A stretch of 64,000 nt of DNA from Amorphophallus konjac (GCA_022559845.1 CM040120.1:168188334-168252333); one strand, 5' to 3'; shown: positions 22,191 to 34,159, counted from the stretch's first letter. Numbers and translations are program-made. Notes: generated by a model from the letters alone, not told the origin.

Positions 22191-23549
22191 ATGGCTCACC
22201 TTAGCAGGCAAAATGACATGTTCAATCTTAATTATATTCATGAGGATGCACAACCGTGCACATCTTATAATCCTCAATTTCAACATGTTCAACATAATTC
22301 CCACCATATTTTCAAGGGACCGCATCCTCATGGTCATGCCCGACCAATGGGCAATGTCCAATCCCGTGGTCCCTCACCTCAATTGCGAGCCACTATTCCA
22401 GTTGGACCGTCTCCTCCCAACGATGAGAAGGTTTCCCAAATCATTCATGCATTAGATCATCTCACCCCTCAACAGATCCAAGCCCTTAATGCCGCTGTTG
22501 AGGGTACATCTCACTCATCGCATTCTTCTCATCCTCCTTCCAATCCTACACGGGTGGCCCATCACCCACCTCCCTCTCCTACTCATGTTCCTAATTGGGT
22601 GGCCCATCACCCATCTCCTTCTATTCACACTCCTCCTCGGGTGGTCCGACACCCGCCTCCTTCTATTCCTCCTCCACCACGGCCCCAAGGCCCATTTATT
22701 CCCTGCAATCTGGCCCATCCAGATTCTCCTATGGGTCGGCCCATTAATTCCCCTCCACGGCCTTTTTATGCAGCCCCTCATTCAAGGCCCTGCCAACCCT
22801 TGGTTGCTCAAGCCATACCCCTCCAACAAACTCTTCTTGATAAGGTCACTTTATTGGAGGAACAATTAAAGAGGGTTACGAGCCCACAGCCCGCTCCTCC
22901 TACTCCAATCAATCCCCTTCATGCCGCTCTGAATGATATTACAAAAATGGAGAAAGATTGGAAAGATAGGATGGATGACTATGGTATCGGCAGTTCAAGC
23001 AAGTAAGAGCCGGCAGATTTCAACGCTCAAGTGGACACCGTCCGCCCTCCACCCGTCCGCACACTTCATTCATATGACCTTCCACCTCCACATACGCAAC
23101 ATCATTACATTCCTCCATCCACATATACGCCTCCACTACGATGTCCACTTGAATTTGATGATGAAGAACCGGCAATTGGAGAATTCGAGGCAACATACGA
23201 TGAAGCTTTGCAGGCACCCCTTCCGAGTTTCCTTCGCTTCCCGCTTCCCCCACTATCATTTGATGAACCCCCTGCTCAGGACGAAGCCACCGTCCCTAAT
23301 CCAACCCCTATTTTCGAGACCTCTTGGTGTTACGATGATGGGTCGGTACTTCAATCACCCACGCCGGCGCATCTTGAGTCTCCTCCTCCTAACACCGCTT
23401 GCCCTGTTCGACGTTTTCTCCGCACCAAACCTCCACCAATTACACCTCCACCAATTACACCTCCACCAGTTATGCCAGCCTCCACACCATCGGCCTCCAC
23501 CGAGCCTAACGTCGAACTTTCCCAATTCAACCCTCTATTACACCTTTAA
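22191..23549 (+). pseudogene. Proline-rich protein of element C (broken)
   Basis: I do not recognise a family. The first ATG of the frame is at 22191 (MAHLSRQNDMFN). The product is rich in Pro, His and Ser, with a tandem repeat of RVAHHPPPS-like units (residues about 115-165) and a short coiled-coil-like segment near residues 220-240 (LLDKVTLLEEQLKRV). A TAA at 23004-23006 interrupts the frame, which then stays open to 23549 and includes repeats of ITPPP. A similar proline-rich composition continues in another frame at 23594-24010, suggesting a frameshift. By position it may be a degenerate gag. No zinc knuckle, protease or RT motif is visible, so function is unknown. Confidence 0.5.
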
Positions 23550-23593
23550 CACCAAACCCAACTACCCCTACTCCACCACTTAACCTATTACCC

Positions 23594-24328
23594 GTGGCTA
23601 ATCCTGAGCAGGATCAACCCTTTTTTGCACTCGAGCCAACCCCAACTGCTTCCGAGCAAAGGGAGAAGCTCGACATGTTTGAACCTCCGCCTCCACTTAT
23701 CCTTTCTCCAACGCCTTCCACTATACCCCCACTATCCACGGAGCCTCCCACCTCCGCTTCACCTCCCTTTACTACTCGGAAGGGGAGCGCTGCTACAAAT
23801 ACTTATGCCGAGGATGATCAAGAGCCGCGAAAGAAGAATTTGGCCACTGCCGTGCAGTTCAAGATGCAAGAGTTCATTTGTCGGATGCCAATCCGGGTTA
23901 TGGGGCCAAGCACGGCTGAAGAGGTCAAGCCGCCACTGCTCGCTAGAGAAGAATGCCAAGCGTTGATGCCACCCAAGGGCAGGGCAGGGCACCCCTTGCT
24001 CCAACATTCAAATCCTGAATTCATTCTTCCATATAAGGGGCGAATGCCCATTTTTGTCAACATTTTTATATGCCGTAATCAATGGGCATGGCAATGCTTC
24101 CTGTCCCAACTTCCTAACTCCCTCACATTATTACTCTTCACTCTTCAAGAGGGTTGTCATTTATTATTGAAGCTTCTTTCTTTGGGCCGATTGGTTATAC
24201 TTTTTCACTGCCGTGGAGGGGCAGTTATCTTGGTGCTAAGGGGCCTTCCACTCTTTTATCCACCTTCCATTCAACTCCACCCATATTCTCCTCTGTCACC
24301 GATTCTTCATGGGCCACTCCAGGGGTAA
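23594..24328 (+). pseudogene. Proline-rich continuation in another frame
   Basis: A 244-codon frame whose first about 140 residues keep the Pro/Ser/Glu-rich style of the preceding protein (LEPTPTASEQREKLDMFEPP, STEPPTSASPPFTTRKG) and include KKNLATAVQFKMQEFICRMP. The last third changes to a hydrophobic, low-complexity character and is probably not coding. No known domain is recognised. It most likely belonged to the same polypeptide as 22191-23549 before a frameshift in the 45 bp between them. Confidence 0.4.
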
Positions 24329-24529
24329 GGAGGAGGATCTCATCCTCTCGCCCTTCACATTCTTCATGTTCTTTGCATCTCATTGCATTCACACATGCAC
24401 TGCATTCATCGCATCCATCCTATTGCATACGTTTGCACATCCAGCTTCCCGAGTTTCCAAACCCGTATCTTCCCCGCCTTCCGGCACCTCCGGATATCAC
24501 GCATTTCCCACCCTATTCATCTTCATCCT

Positions 24530-25530
24530 CATTGCTCGGACATTGTCCCCTTTCCAATCTCTTCTCAGGGCATCGCGCCCCTTTCCAACTCCTGCACCCG
24601 GACCCTCCGGATTTCTCCTTTATCCTGCTAGGGCATCGCGCCCTTTTTCATCTCATTCTCCCAGAATTTTCGACCTTCCTTCTTGGGCATCGCGTCCCCT
24701 TTCCTGCTATTTCTCTGGAACCTCCAAGCGTTTTATCCCTCCTTTTAGGGCATCGCGCCCCTTTCCGTCTTCTTCCTCTTGAACCTCCGGATCCTGCTCT
24801 TTGGGCATCGCGCCCTTACACACCCTCAAGTCCGGATCTTATGGGTTTCTTACTGATTCTCCCAGGGCATCGCGTCCCTCGGTATCTGCTTCCTCCGGAA
24901 CCTCCGGATCTTTCACCCCTCTCTTTATCCCTTGGGCATCGCACCCCTTTCCGTCTTCTTCTTCCGGAACCTCCAGATCTTTCTCTTCTCCTTGGACATC
25001 GCGTCCCTTTCCACCTCATTCATCCGGAGCCTCCGGATCCTCTATTTCTCTTTCCATGCCCAAGGCATCGCGTCCCTCGGTATCTGCTTCCTCCGGAACC
25101 TCCGGATCTTTCACCCCTCTCTTTATCCCTCGGGCATCGCGCCCCTTTTCATCTTCTTCCTCCGAAACCTCTGGATTCTACATCTTATTCTTTCTATCTT
25201 CTTTCAGGGCATCCCGACCCTTTCTATCTTCTCCCACTGGAACCACCGGACCCTCCATCTTTCTTCCGATTCATCTTTCTGCTCCTTCATGATATCGCAT
25301 CATTTGTCCTCTTCTTCCTTTTTCATCATCTTTTTCCCTATCTCTTCCCAGGGCATCGCGTCCCTCGAAATTCTTCTTCTCCAGATTCTGATTCCTCCTA
25401 TCATGATTCTACTCCACAACCTCCGGACCCTCCGGATCCGCCTCTTTCCATCTACCAATTTCTTTTTCTAATTCCTCCTGATCATGGGTCTGACCCAACT
25501 TCTTCCACATCCACTGCCTTGGGCATCTGA
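24530..25530 (+). repeat. Degenerate minisatellite with GGGCATCGCGCCC core
   Basis: About 14 copies of a 50-75-bp unit, each with GGGCATCGCGCCC/TCC (itself GGGC...GCCC inverted) followed by CTTTCC and then TCCGGAACCTCCGGAT. Cores lie near 24567, 24628, 24683, 24748, 24803, 24864, 24934, 24996, 25063, 25131, 25206, 25351 and 25512. The array keeps a 458-codon frame open (24154-25530) with repeats like LGHRAPFHLLPPEPPD. Other plus frames are also long here, so coding is unproven. Confidence 0.85.
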
Positions 25531-28288
25531 CCTTTCTCCCACTGCTTCCGAGGCTTTAGTCCTCACTCCTCCTTCTAATTCTCCGCTTCTTCTGTAGACC
25601 TTTCATGTGATCAGGGTCTCCGCGCCTTAGTGAGGGAGTTCTAGCCCTTGTCTCTCTTCCTTTTCTCCTTATTCGTGTGAGTCTGGTCTTGGCACCACTC
25701 CTTCTTGTTAAGCCACTTCGAAATCCTTTGCTTCCAATCCTTTTATTCGCCAAAGAGGACTATCCCACGATGATCAGCCCCGCCTCTCGCGTCAGCTGCT
25801 TCTACAAAGGTTGCAAGGTAATACGTTGGCGTAAGTACGCATTTTATGATATCATTACCTTATTGCTTCACGCATGGTTTTCAAAATAAAGTGCTTCTTA
25901 ACAAGAGTAAAAGTGGTGTTTTAGTCATTTATCTTAAGTTTTGCCAAAAGAGTCTTTAGGCTTGCTTCTGCAGCACCTTTGGATAAAAGAACCCCACGCT
26001 GGGAATTCAATGTTCTCTCTCTGCTTGTTAAGAGTAACCCTTAGCTGGGCATCGCACACACTTCACGGCGTCCTTAGCCGGCTCCTTTGGTTAAACACCG
26101 TCCCTACTTTGGCCATGCCATGAGTATATCTGAAAGTCTTTTCTCTTCTTTACTCGACCGCATGCAGGGGCAAGAGGTTGACGGATGAGATGACCGACCC
26201 TCGGTACTCCCCAATACAAGAGGAGTCTCAAATAGGGGCAGTCTTGACCCAAAATCAATATGAGTTTTCATATGAGTTTTCATGATATACATCTCGCCAA
26301 AAGGGCTATTAGGAAAATCAAGTCAAAATTGTAAAAGTATGAATTATGGCATGACAAGAGTGGCAAAGTCCCCGCAGGGAAAACCCTGGTCGTATGCATG
26401 TCAAGGGTCTAAAAATCAAAGGCATAAAGCCCCAGCGCAACAGACTACCGCTTTGAGGGGAAACACCTTGGAAGGAATTCAAGTCCCGACATCTCCCATC
26501 CTGCATAAAGCTTATCCTCACTTATTCTTCTCTTCTCCCTCCAAGACCGAACGTTTCTCAGGTATGGCCTTGGTAGGGGCACCGTTGATCAAAGGCGGTC
26601 AGTTATAGGATGCCACTTTCAATGTACGCCCGGCTTTGGGAAATTTTAGCAAAAAGGGAAGGAACGAGGACCCCCAATTAATGGTTTAAACACCCTTTGA
26701 TGCTGCATTAGCTATGTCTAAACCAAAATCCAAAAAAATTGAATATTACAAAATCAAACAAAAAAAATGAATATTTCCTGAGCAAAATCAAACAAAAAAT
26801 CAGATATTTTTCCAAGATTCATAAAAATTGAAATATTTTCCAAAATCCATAAAAATTTGAATATCTTTTTCAAAACTCATAAAAATTTGCATATTTCAAA
26901 ATCCAAAAAAAATTGCATTGTATTTTTCTGATGGTGCTTTTGCAGGAACAACTTTACAAGGACCAAGAGCACGGGATGAGTCCTCTCTCCACTTATTGCT
27001 ATCAATCTATTGATTCTTCCCGATATTCTCATGACGTGCCACCCTGGGCATTTTGATTATCATTTCCTCATATCTCCTGATTATCATTCATCTCCAAATC
27101 ATTTAATCAACTCCTGCTGATTTCACTTGATCACTCTGCCGCTGGGCATTGCCTGATTCCGGTTAAATCGAAACCTTACATGCTAAGATTGTCATCCTCA
27201 TAACAAAACGACAAACAATGATGTTTTGCGATGCAATGCTATTCATGCTATACATGTTTGAATGATATTTATACAAAATTTAATTGCTTTGATGTTGCTT
27301 GCTATGCTTAAATGCCGTATTCATTGCTTGCTATCTTTTATATCTTGGCTGATGAATTTTTGAGCGCAGGAAGAGGCTCTTGGTCCCACCGACTGGGCAT
27401 CATCATCCAAGCCCCACGGTGCTTGCACCTCATTTCTCAGTTCCCCCATGCTTATTGCTTCACCATCCCCCCTGTATGCATTCTACTATATGTTACATAC
27501 GCTACTAGATTATATCAAGGACCTTGTGGCTTTGGTAAATCTGGGATTTGAGTTCCCCTTCATAAAAAACAATGATGATTCCAGAGGCATCTTAGTCACA
27601 CGGATAGGCCGTTGAGCCGTCCAAGACTGGGGACGATGGTTCCCTTTTTGCGAGTTGATGCGTGGATAAACGGGCTTCGGCTTAGTGTCAGCTCGCAGAA
27701 TGGGTTTCTTGACTCAGTCTGGATAGCTTAACAATATTATCCTTGATTATCTTATATTTTTGTTTGATTTCTTTTTTCCTTTTAAACCCAGCATGCATTC
27801 ATACAGGACTTTGAATTAACGTTGGAAAATCATTCTGATAAGCTGATTTGGAGAGTCAAATTGATCTTAATCTTTCAAGATATGAGATATTCATTGCTGA
27901 ATGGAATCCTCAGTTCGTTTTGTCGCTGTTTTGGGTCATTTTCTCGAAAGCTCCTTGTTTGGATTTCTATCATCTTATCTCAATCCTTTTACTTTGATCC
28001 ACCTTGGCTGCAGCACGTCCACATTGGCTGGTAACCGCTCCCCAATGGTGAAACCTACAGGTTTGTGACCTGGGGTACTTCCACCGCGCTGGAAGTTGAT
28101 CATTCTCCTTCGTGCCCGCCTGCACCCTCCCTCTTTTATCCAAACATCGTTGATTTCGTTGAATTTCCCGGGATTGTTTCATCTCGAGCTTTTGATTTCA
28201 TTCTCATCAAGTGATGTTGATTGTGTGTCTCATCACACCTTGGCATCTACTTTTCAGTTTGCTCTGCTCCCTTGCAAAGCAGACGCCA
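25531..28288 (+). other. Non-coding interior of C
   Basis: No coding frame with recognisable motifs. Loose copies of CTGGGCAT recur, and an A-rich stretch at 26700-26925 repeats CATAAAAATTTGAATAT-like words. The expected pol region is absent. Confidence 0.7.
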
Positions 28289-28300
28289 AGGCGGGGTAGC
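28289..28300 (+). other. Polypurine tract of C
   Basis: AGGCGGGGTAGC, directly before the 3' LTR start. Not a pure purine run, so assignment is by position. Confidence 0.55.
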
Positions 28301-30073
28301 TGTAGACACGCCAAAATTGACGTTACTGTGAGTACATCTCATATTACTTTGTAATGCCCCAATTTGACCCTCAAATTAGCTTTATTTGAGTGGTTTTTCT
28401 CACTTTTCTTGGTTTTCTCTTTTTTTCCTCCCTTTTCTTATTTTTTCCTATTTTTTAGATTTTCTGGGCATTTTTCTCTATTTTTATGAATTTTTCAGAA
28501 TTAACGACTTGACGTGGGGCGTCTTTTACATAACGACTTAGCCTTGGGCGTTTCTAAAAAAATGGACGACATTCAATGAAGGCGTCAATTCAATTCATTT
28601 TTCATTTTTCTGGATTTTTTAAAGGTTTTTTCGGAATTATTTTGGAATTAACGACGTATCATAGGACGTTATTCTTATTTTAAATAAAATAAAAATCAAA
28701 GAAAATTGAATTCACGACCAATGCACGGTCGTCTCTTTCAAATTGATTTTTTTAATATTATTTTCAACCCCCTTTGAGAGGTGATTTGGTGACCTTCCGG
28801 GTGTCAGAAAAATACGTAAAAATAGTCGTTGGAATCAGCACATTGAGATACACCTCCACCTAAAAAATAGGAAAATAATATTGAGAAATGAAAAATAGCC
28901 ATATTTTGAATATTTTGAATTAACGTCTTTCGGTAGGGCGCGTTTTTAATTAACGCCTTTGACACAGGCGTGTTTCACAATATTCAAATAAAAGAAATAT
29001 TTATTTCTAAAAATGATCCAGGAGTTGACGCCTTTGTTCAGGTCGTGTTTTTAATTAACGCCCTTTTGGAGGTCGTCAATTTAAGATTTGACGCCCCTAT
29101 CCAAGTCGTGTTTCAACTTTCGTGTTCTAAACGAACGCAGCCCTTTCCCAAAGAGTCCTTGCTTTGTTTGGTCATCTTTCTCTCTTGGGAACTTAACCCT
29201 TCCCATGTTGGACTCTTGCCTATTCTTATCTTTCTATCTTATTTGATTCTGCCCTATTAATAGAGCCTTACGGCTCTTTTAAGGGGTTCGATTCCCCCTG
29301 GACTCCCTTTGATCCCCTTCGATTTTTTATCCCCTTCATCTTTTCCTTTCTTCTTCTTCCCTTTTCCTTCTTCTGTTTTCGTTTACAGGTTGCTGCTGCT
29401 GCTGTTGTTGGCCGAAGGAGAAGCTGCAAACGTACAGCAATCTGCATCCTTTTGAAGCTCCCTCCCCATCGAGTATCTAAGGCCAAGAAGCGAAGCACAG
29501 GCTCCTCTTTCCCTTTTTATTCCTTTTTTGTTCTATTTTCATTAGATTCATGCGCATGCATGCATTCTGTCAAATCTCACTGCCCATATTCTTCAACCGT
29601 TGAGAACCTTTTCCACAGTGCATCTCTAGCACTCTTTTATTCAGTTATTTTGCATATTATTTATCATTCATTCGTATCCCATACCCTTTTGCATAGGGGT
29701 TTAAGGGCAACCACCCACAAGGTGTGTTCTACTCCATATTTCCATACTCATCTCTTACATGAATTGATGCTACACTCACCATGTTCTAATTCCATATTCA
29801 TTGGTGTTTGTCTTTGTTTTACAAGGGTAATCAAGCTATAAGAAAAACTCTCTTCATCGGCCGGCCGATCTAGAAGAGAAAGGAGCACTCACATCACCCG
29901 CTTTTAAAGGTATTTTTCGCGATCCCTCCATATTTTTATTGTTATATTTTGAGGCCTTCGCGTCTCTGGCGATCACACTTCCCTTTAGCACCATGTGCTT
30001 ATACCCTTTTATCCCTTTTATGCATATTCTTTCATTATTTTTATTCTAAGTGGATTTCTAATTAGAATCTACA
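28301..30073 (+). repeat. 3' LTR of C
   Basis: 1773 bp, nearly identical to 19334-21110, TG...CA, followed by target repeat agtag (30074-30078). Confidence 0.92.
28502..29111. repeat. CG-N13-CG dyad array in the 3' LTR of C
   Basis: The same ten units as at 19537-20148, with a few substitutions in cores and arms. Confidence 0.85.
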
Positions 30074-30790
30074 AGTAGCTAAACACACTCTAAGGCACAA
30101 CTACGAGTATGATAACTATGCCAACTCAACATGTAGAACTGGTACACTCCAATCATCACTCCTGCCCATCCCCAACGGTAAACGCATCGTCACCTGAGCT
30201 GCCTGGAAAAAGGGGAAGACAACTATATGAGCGAACGCTCAGTAGATAATAACAGACAAGTTTACGTAATTAACCAATTATTCCATTTTTATATGAAAAG
30301 ATAAGAAAAGAAATGATGATATAGAAGAAAAATAACGTAATATAAAGATATTGCAAGGTCAAGAAATTATAAGATACCTGGATTTCAACAAGAATATCAT
30401 GTAACAAGCATAACAGGAAATTGTAACGAGGAAATGGCCATCATCAAGTATTTTAAACAAGTCAAGCACGATCAAGTAACAAGAGATAACAAGAGATTTC
30501 TGTCGTAGACATCACGCTAGTCATGCACTCGGTGCAATGCCTCACCTTGTCATTACAAACTCCCATGGGCACAAGTACTTTTCGGGCGCTCTCCCCAGGA
30601 CCAGACTGGACCCTTATGATGCGTTGGCATTGATTTATCGGATTCAAGATCCCAAGTTCCGTCTAGACATTTAGTCTAGTTTATGGCCAAATAATTAGAG
30701 GGATTACTGTCCAGAAGTTCAAGATTTAAGGGACTAATCCGTCCTAGGATTCAAGAGCACAAAACACGATGAAACTCATCTCTGAGAGAT

Positions 30791-31286
30791 GTACGGTCAT
30801 ACATAAACCGCTCAAGAGATATATGCGGCTAACAGGGGGCCGCACTTACAGGAACTGGACTGATACTCAGCCCACGAGGTCAAGAATGAACGGCTGACAG
30901 TGTGCCGCTCTAAAGTATGAACGGTAAGTTCTGGGCCGTGCAGGTAAAAAAGACCTTAAGACCCATGAACAAGATATACGGTCCATACAAGGCCGTATTA
31001 AAGATATGCGGTCCAAGAGAATCCGCATAAGGTTTGAACGGTCATATTCCAGTCGCACCACCCGGCTTGGGTAGAAAGTTAAGAAATCACCCTATTGGAC
31101 TCCGGCTATCAAAGACAGGGTAAAACTAAACCAGGGCCTAGTATACTGTCCATTGGTCAGTTCAGGGCTTAAAGGTTTGGTCGAAGATTGATCAAGGTTA
31201 ATCGACCAACACTTAATGGCATAAGCCAGGTATATACGGTCGTTATTAGGCCGCCTACGAGGATATGCGTTCCACTACTGGTCGCA
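30791..31286. repeat. CGG-N11-CCG dyad array in LTR D
   Basis: Ten 23-bp units near 30791, 30823, 30888, 30919, 30976, 31006, 31036, 31233 and 31264, plus degenerate neighbours. Arms are of ATACGGTC/GGCCGTAT and ATGCGG/CCGCAT type, cores unrelated. CG falls at unit positions 4-5 and 19-20, the same register as in A and C. Confidence 0.85.
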
Positions 31287-31855
31287 CATGCCTCTCTTAG
31301 CCCAATTCGATCCAAGACTTATAAACCAGCAGTTCAGTCAAGTAAATCGAAGTTATGGTGGTTCATTAGGTTCTTAGCAAGGACATACAAAGATCGCAAG
31401 ATGATGGTAAGTCCACCGGATGGAGTGTCCGGGGGTAAGTTCGAGACTAGCACAACTAATAGGGCTAATGACTTACTAGAAGTCCGCAATTTGGTCAAAA
31501 CGTTCTACTAGAATAGAATGGCTATCCAGCAACCTAGCATTCAGTTTAGTCCTAATTTCCATGTTAATTTATCAAGGATCACAATTTACATTAATGTATT
31601 TGCCAAAAAGATGAATCAAGATGATAAAGATAATGAATAAGATCATGTGGGAATGAAATAGCACGCATTTTACAGAAATTTACTTGCATGATTTACCACT
31701 TATCATATGGGTTTCTAGATTACTAATTATCCATTAAGACGCTAATATGAATCAAATAGAATTCACACTAAGTCACTTTCTGCAAAGATAAATGGTTCTG
31801 GCATGACCTTATATCTACCGGGCTAACAGGGATAACCTCTGGACTGAAGGGACTT

Positions 31856-32043
31856 GGGCGGCCAGGGCAGGACCGCCCAAGGGTTGGGCGGTCAGGAGAG
31901 AACCGCCCAAGGGGTTGGGCGATCAGGGGAGAACTGTCCATCCCTGGGTTGTGTGGTCACCTGGATGGCCGTCCATCCAGATATGTGGTCTCTAGGAGAC
32001 CGTTCATCCTGTCAGGGGATATGTGGTCAGCTGAAGACCATCC
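31856..32043. repeat. Second CGG-N11-CCG array in LTR D
   Basis: Units at 31856-31878, 31886-31908 and 31917-31939 have GGGCGGTC/GACCGCCC-type arms. Units at 31983-32005 and 32021-32043 keep the spacing but with CG changed to TG or CA. Two further degenerate copies lie near 31945 and 32050. Confidence 0.8.
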
Positions 32044-33111
32044 TTCCAATGGTGTGGTCTAGGGCATGGCCGCTGTTGTGTATATGATTTTGATGATTAC
32101 AAAATGCCTTTGTTGCTTAGCCTTGTGCGTGAATGCTCTTCACTTGAATTGGTTGTGGAAATGATCATAAACTATTTCTATTGGGATATCATCATGTGGA
32201 TGCATTGTAATTCTACAAGGCTTATCATCATGTCAATGCATCTATGACTCTTTGAGGTTCATACGTGCTTTGAGGTTAGCACATTACATATACAATCCAT
32301 CTACACTTGGTGCGGTTGCTCTATCTTCAATGTGAAAGGCCTTTGTGAAAATCACACTCGAGCATCATGTCATATTAAGCATCATATCTTATTGAGCCTC
32401 ATAGTATGAATGTGGACTTTGGTAGTGCTAAATGAATGACTGAGATGCAAATATCATTGCTTGCCCCCAAGGTAATGATGTGTGGTTTGAAAGCTTGGAT
32501 GATGATCAAATTGAATGTGACTCAATATTGTTCTATGTGGCTTGGCTCCTTACTCTTTGAATTCCACATGCATACCATCAGTCAATGAAGAATGAGATTT
32601 TGAATTTCATGACTATGTGTATGAATGATTCAACCAATCAACAAGAAATGTGAATTCAGGTAAAACAATGAGGTAAGTGTTGTTATGTGGATTTAAATGG
32701 TATCTCGTTCATCATTCACTCTTGGAATAGGTTCAACGAAGTAATTTATTGTGAACATGGTCATAGTGTTAATGCTTGATGTAAAGATCTTAATTGTCAA
32801 CTAACACCTTGCTTTATCATGTTTTTCAGGATGAAAAATCATGGTTGATCTTCATGAGATTATGGTAACATTTAATCAATTGTTTCCCTTTGGTTTGATG
32901 GAGGTTTTAGTTATTTTTCAAACTCAAACTGTCTTACAGTCTTCATCATTTTCAATCCAACCATTGGATTTCCCCTCTAAAATTTTATGTTGTAGCCTTG
33001 GGAGTCCTCTTTCCAACGCTTCCAGTCTCGCTTCGATCAGAGTTCGGAGCTAGGAGAATTAATTCCTGCCGCCGAAGCGCGCAGAGTTGTTTTTGTGTAC
33101 CCTGCCTGAAA

Positions 33112-33315
33112 GGGTCGACCCTTGGGGTCGACCCCCACTGAAAGGGTCGACCCATGGGGTCGACCCCTTTAAACCTGGCTCTTTTTTTGGCCCCGACAGC
33201 AACCTAGTTGCCAAGGGTCGACCCCCACTGAAAGGGTCGACCCCAAGGGTCGACCCCTGTAACAGAGGGCCTCTTTTTGTGTATTCCAGCAACCTGGTTG
33301 CCGAGGGTCGACCCC
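33112..33315. repeat. GGGTCGACCC palindromes in LTR E (8 copies)
   Basis: Sites near 33112, 33125, 33144, 33156, 33215, 33234, 33247 and 33304. They share only the palindrome and pairing with the H array; spacer words differ (CACTGAAA here). Confidence 0.9.
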
Positions 33316-33461
33316 TTCCGGACGGGACTTACGAAAGTGTTTAAAACTCATCCTAAACCCCTTGAAACTTTACCAAAACACCCCCCAATGGTTCGTAATC
33401 ATACTAGGGTGTTTCTAACATGTCTGAGGAGGGTTTTATGTGTCTTTTGGGCTCTCTAAGT

Positions 33462-33472
33462 TATATATATAT
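33462..33472 (+). promoter_or_regulatory. TATA box of E
   Basis: TATATATATAT follows the palindrome array by about 150 bp and precedes the first stem-loop by about 360 bp. Confidence 0.6.
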
Positions 33473-33833
33473 GTGAGCTACGAGATTCACAAGGTATTAA
33501 CCCTAATCAAAGTGTGTTCTTCCTTGTAGGAGAAGAAAGGGCTGAAACGGTGGAGAAGCTCCAGAGGTCTTCAACAGCAGATCTGATCTACTTCCTATGT
33601 GATTTGGAGCTCGTGATAGAAGAAGAAAAGAAGCGGTTCGAGGAGAAGAACAAGAGGATGCCAAAATCGTGTTCATCCGACTACGAACTGAGAAGAGCCA
33701 GATTGTTCTAAAAAGGGGGAGCTTTACATTTCAGTTTTGTTGTGTGGTTTAGTGTTTAGAAATTGTTCTGGGTTGATTGTATGCATATCTGATTTCCACA
33801 TAAATTCCTAAACGATTTTCTTGTGTGGGTGTT

Positions 33834-34159
33834 CGGAGAAAGGGGTCTCCGAGTGTGTGTATGGTCTGTTGTGTGTCGATTGGTGCGGAGTATATCTGCG
33901 TGTGTTGTTGGGACTTTTCTCCCGTGTGGTTGTGTAGGCATTGTCCTACGTGTGTGTGGACAGAGTTGTGTCTCCGTGTGAAGTATACAGTTCGGGGTGT
34001 GTTCCCCAACGTGTGTGTGTGTGTGTGTGCTGCTGTGGCAGTAGTTTGAGGCGAGGCCTCGTGTGTGGTTTGCTGCGAAAGCAGCGTGTGTGTGTTGGGG
34101 TTCTTCCCCGTGTTGCTACACTTTGTAGCGTGTAGTGAAGCCTCACCGGATTGGTGAGG
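33834..34159 (+). repeat. String of 12 stem-loops in the leader of E
   Basis: Stem pairs: 33834-33839/33846-33851 (CGGAGA/TCTCCG), 33885-33889/33895-33899 (one G-U), 33910-33913/33920-33923, 33934-33938/33945-33949, a weak GAG/CTC near 33963-33974, 33994-33997/34004-34007, 34030-34033/34038-34041, 34048-34052/34056-34060, 34072-34076/34081-34085 (GCTGC-GAAA-GCAGC, a GNRA tetraloop), 34097-34100/34106-34109, 34115-34120/34124-34129 and 34141-34147/34153-34159. Spacers are GT-rich. The conserved block GGGGTGGACGTAGG...CGAACCACCTTAA follows. Confidence 0.88.

Larger units (their letters stand above)
19334..30073 (+). mobile_element. Gypsy-type element C without pol (LARD-like)
   Basis: Two LTRs (19334-21110 and 28301-30073) begin TGTAGACACGCC and end GAATCTACA. 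They are flanked by agtag at 19329-19333 and 30074-30078. A candidate primer site and a polypurine tract are in place. The 7.2-kb interior codes for no protease, RT, RNase H or integrase, only a broken proline-rich frame and a minisatellite. The layout fits large retrotransposon derivatives of Tat/Ogre style; that lineage is inferred from the ATTGGCGA primer region only. Confidence 0.88.
30079..32073 (-). mobile_element. Gypsy LTR D, part 2
   Basis: Continuation of D after C. In complement it matches LTR A around GAGCGTTCGCTCA (30228-30243) and the CCCGAAAAGTACTTGTGCCCATGGG region (30570-30600), so D is the minus-strand relative of A. Two dyad arrays lie in it. It stops at 32073 where E is inserted; the LTR start and any body lie beyond E and F, outside the window. 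ORFs across it are short shadows. Confidence 0.75.

Noticed and set aside
22515..22781. Minus-strand Arg-rich ORF within the proline-rich gene of C.
   Set aside because: Shadow of the repeated Pro/His codons on the opposite strand.
31854..32087. A 77-codon ORF with GQGRTAQG-like repeats.
   Set aside because: It is the translation of the second dyad array of LTR D.
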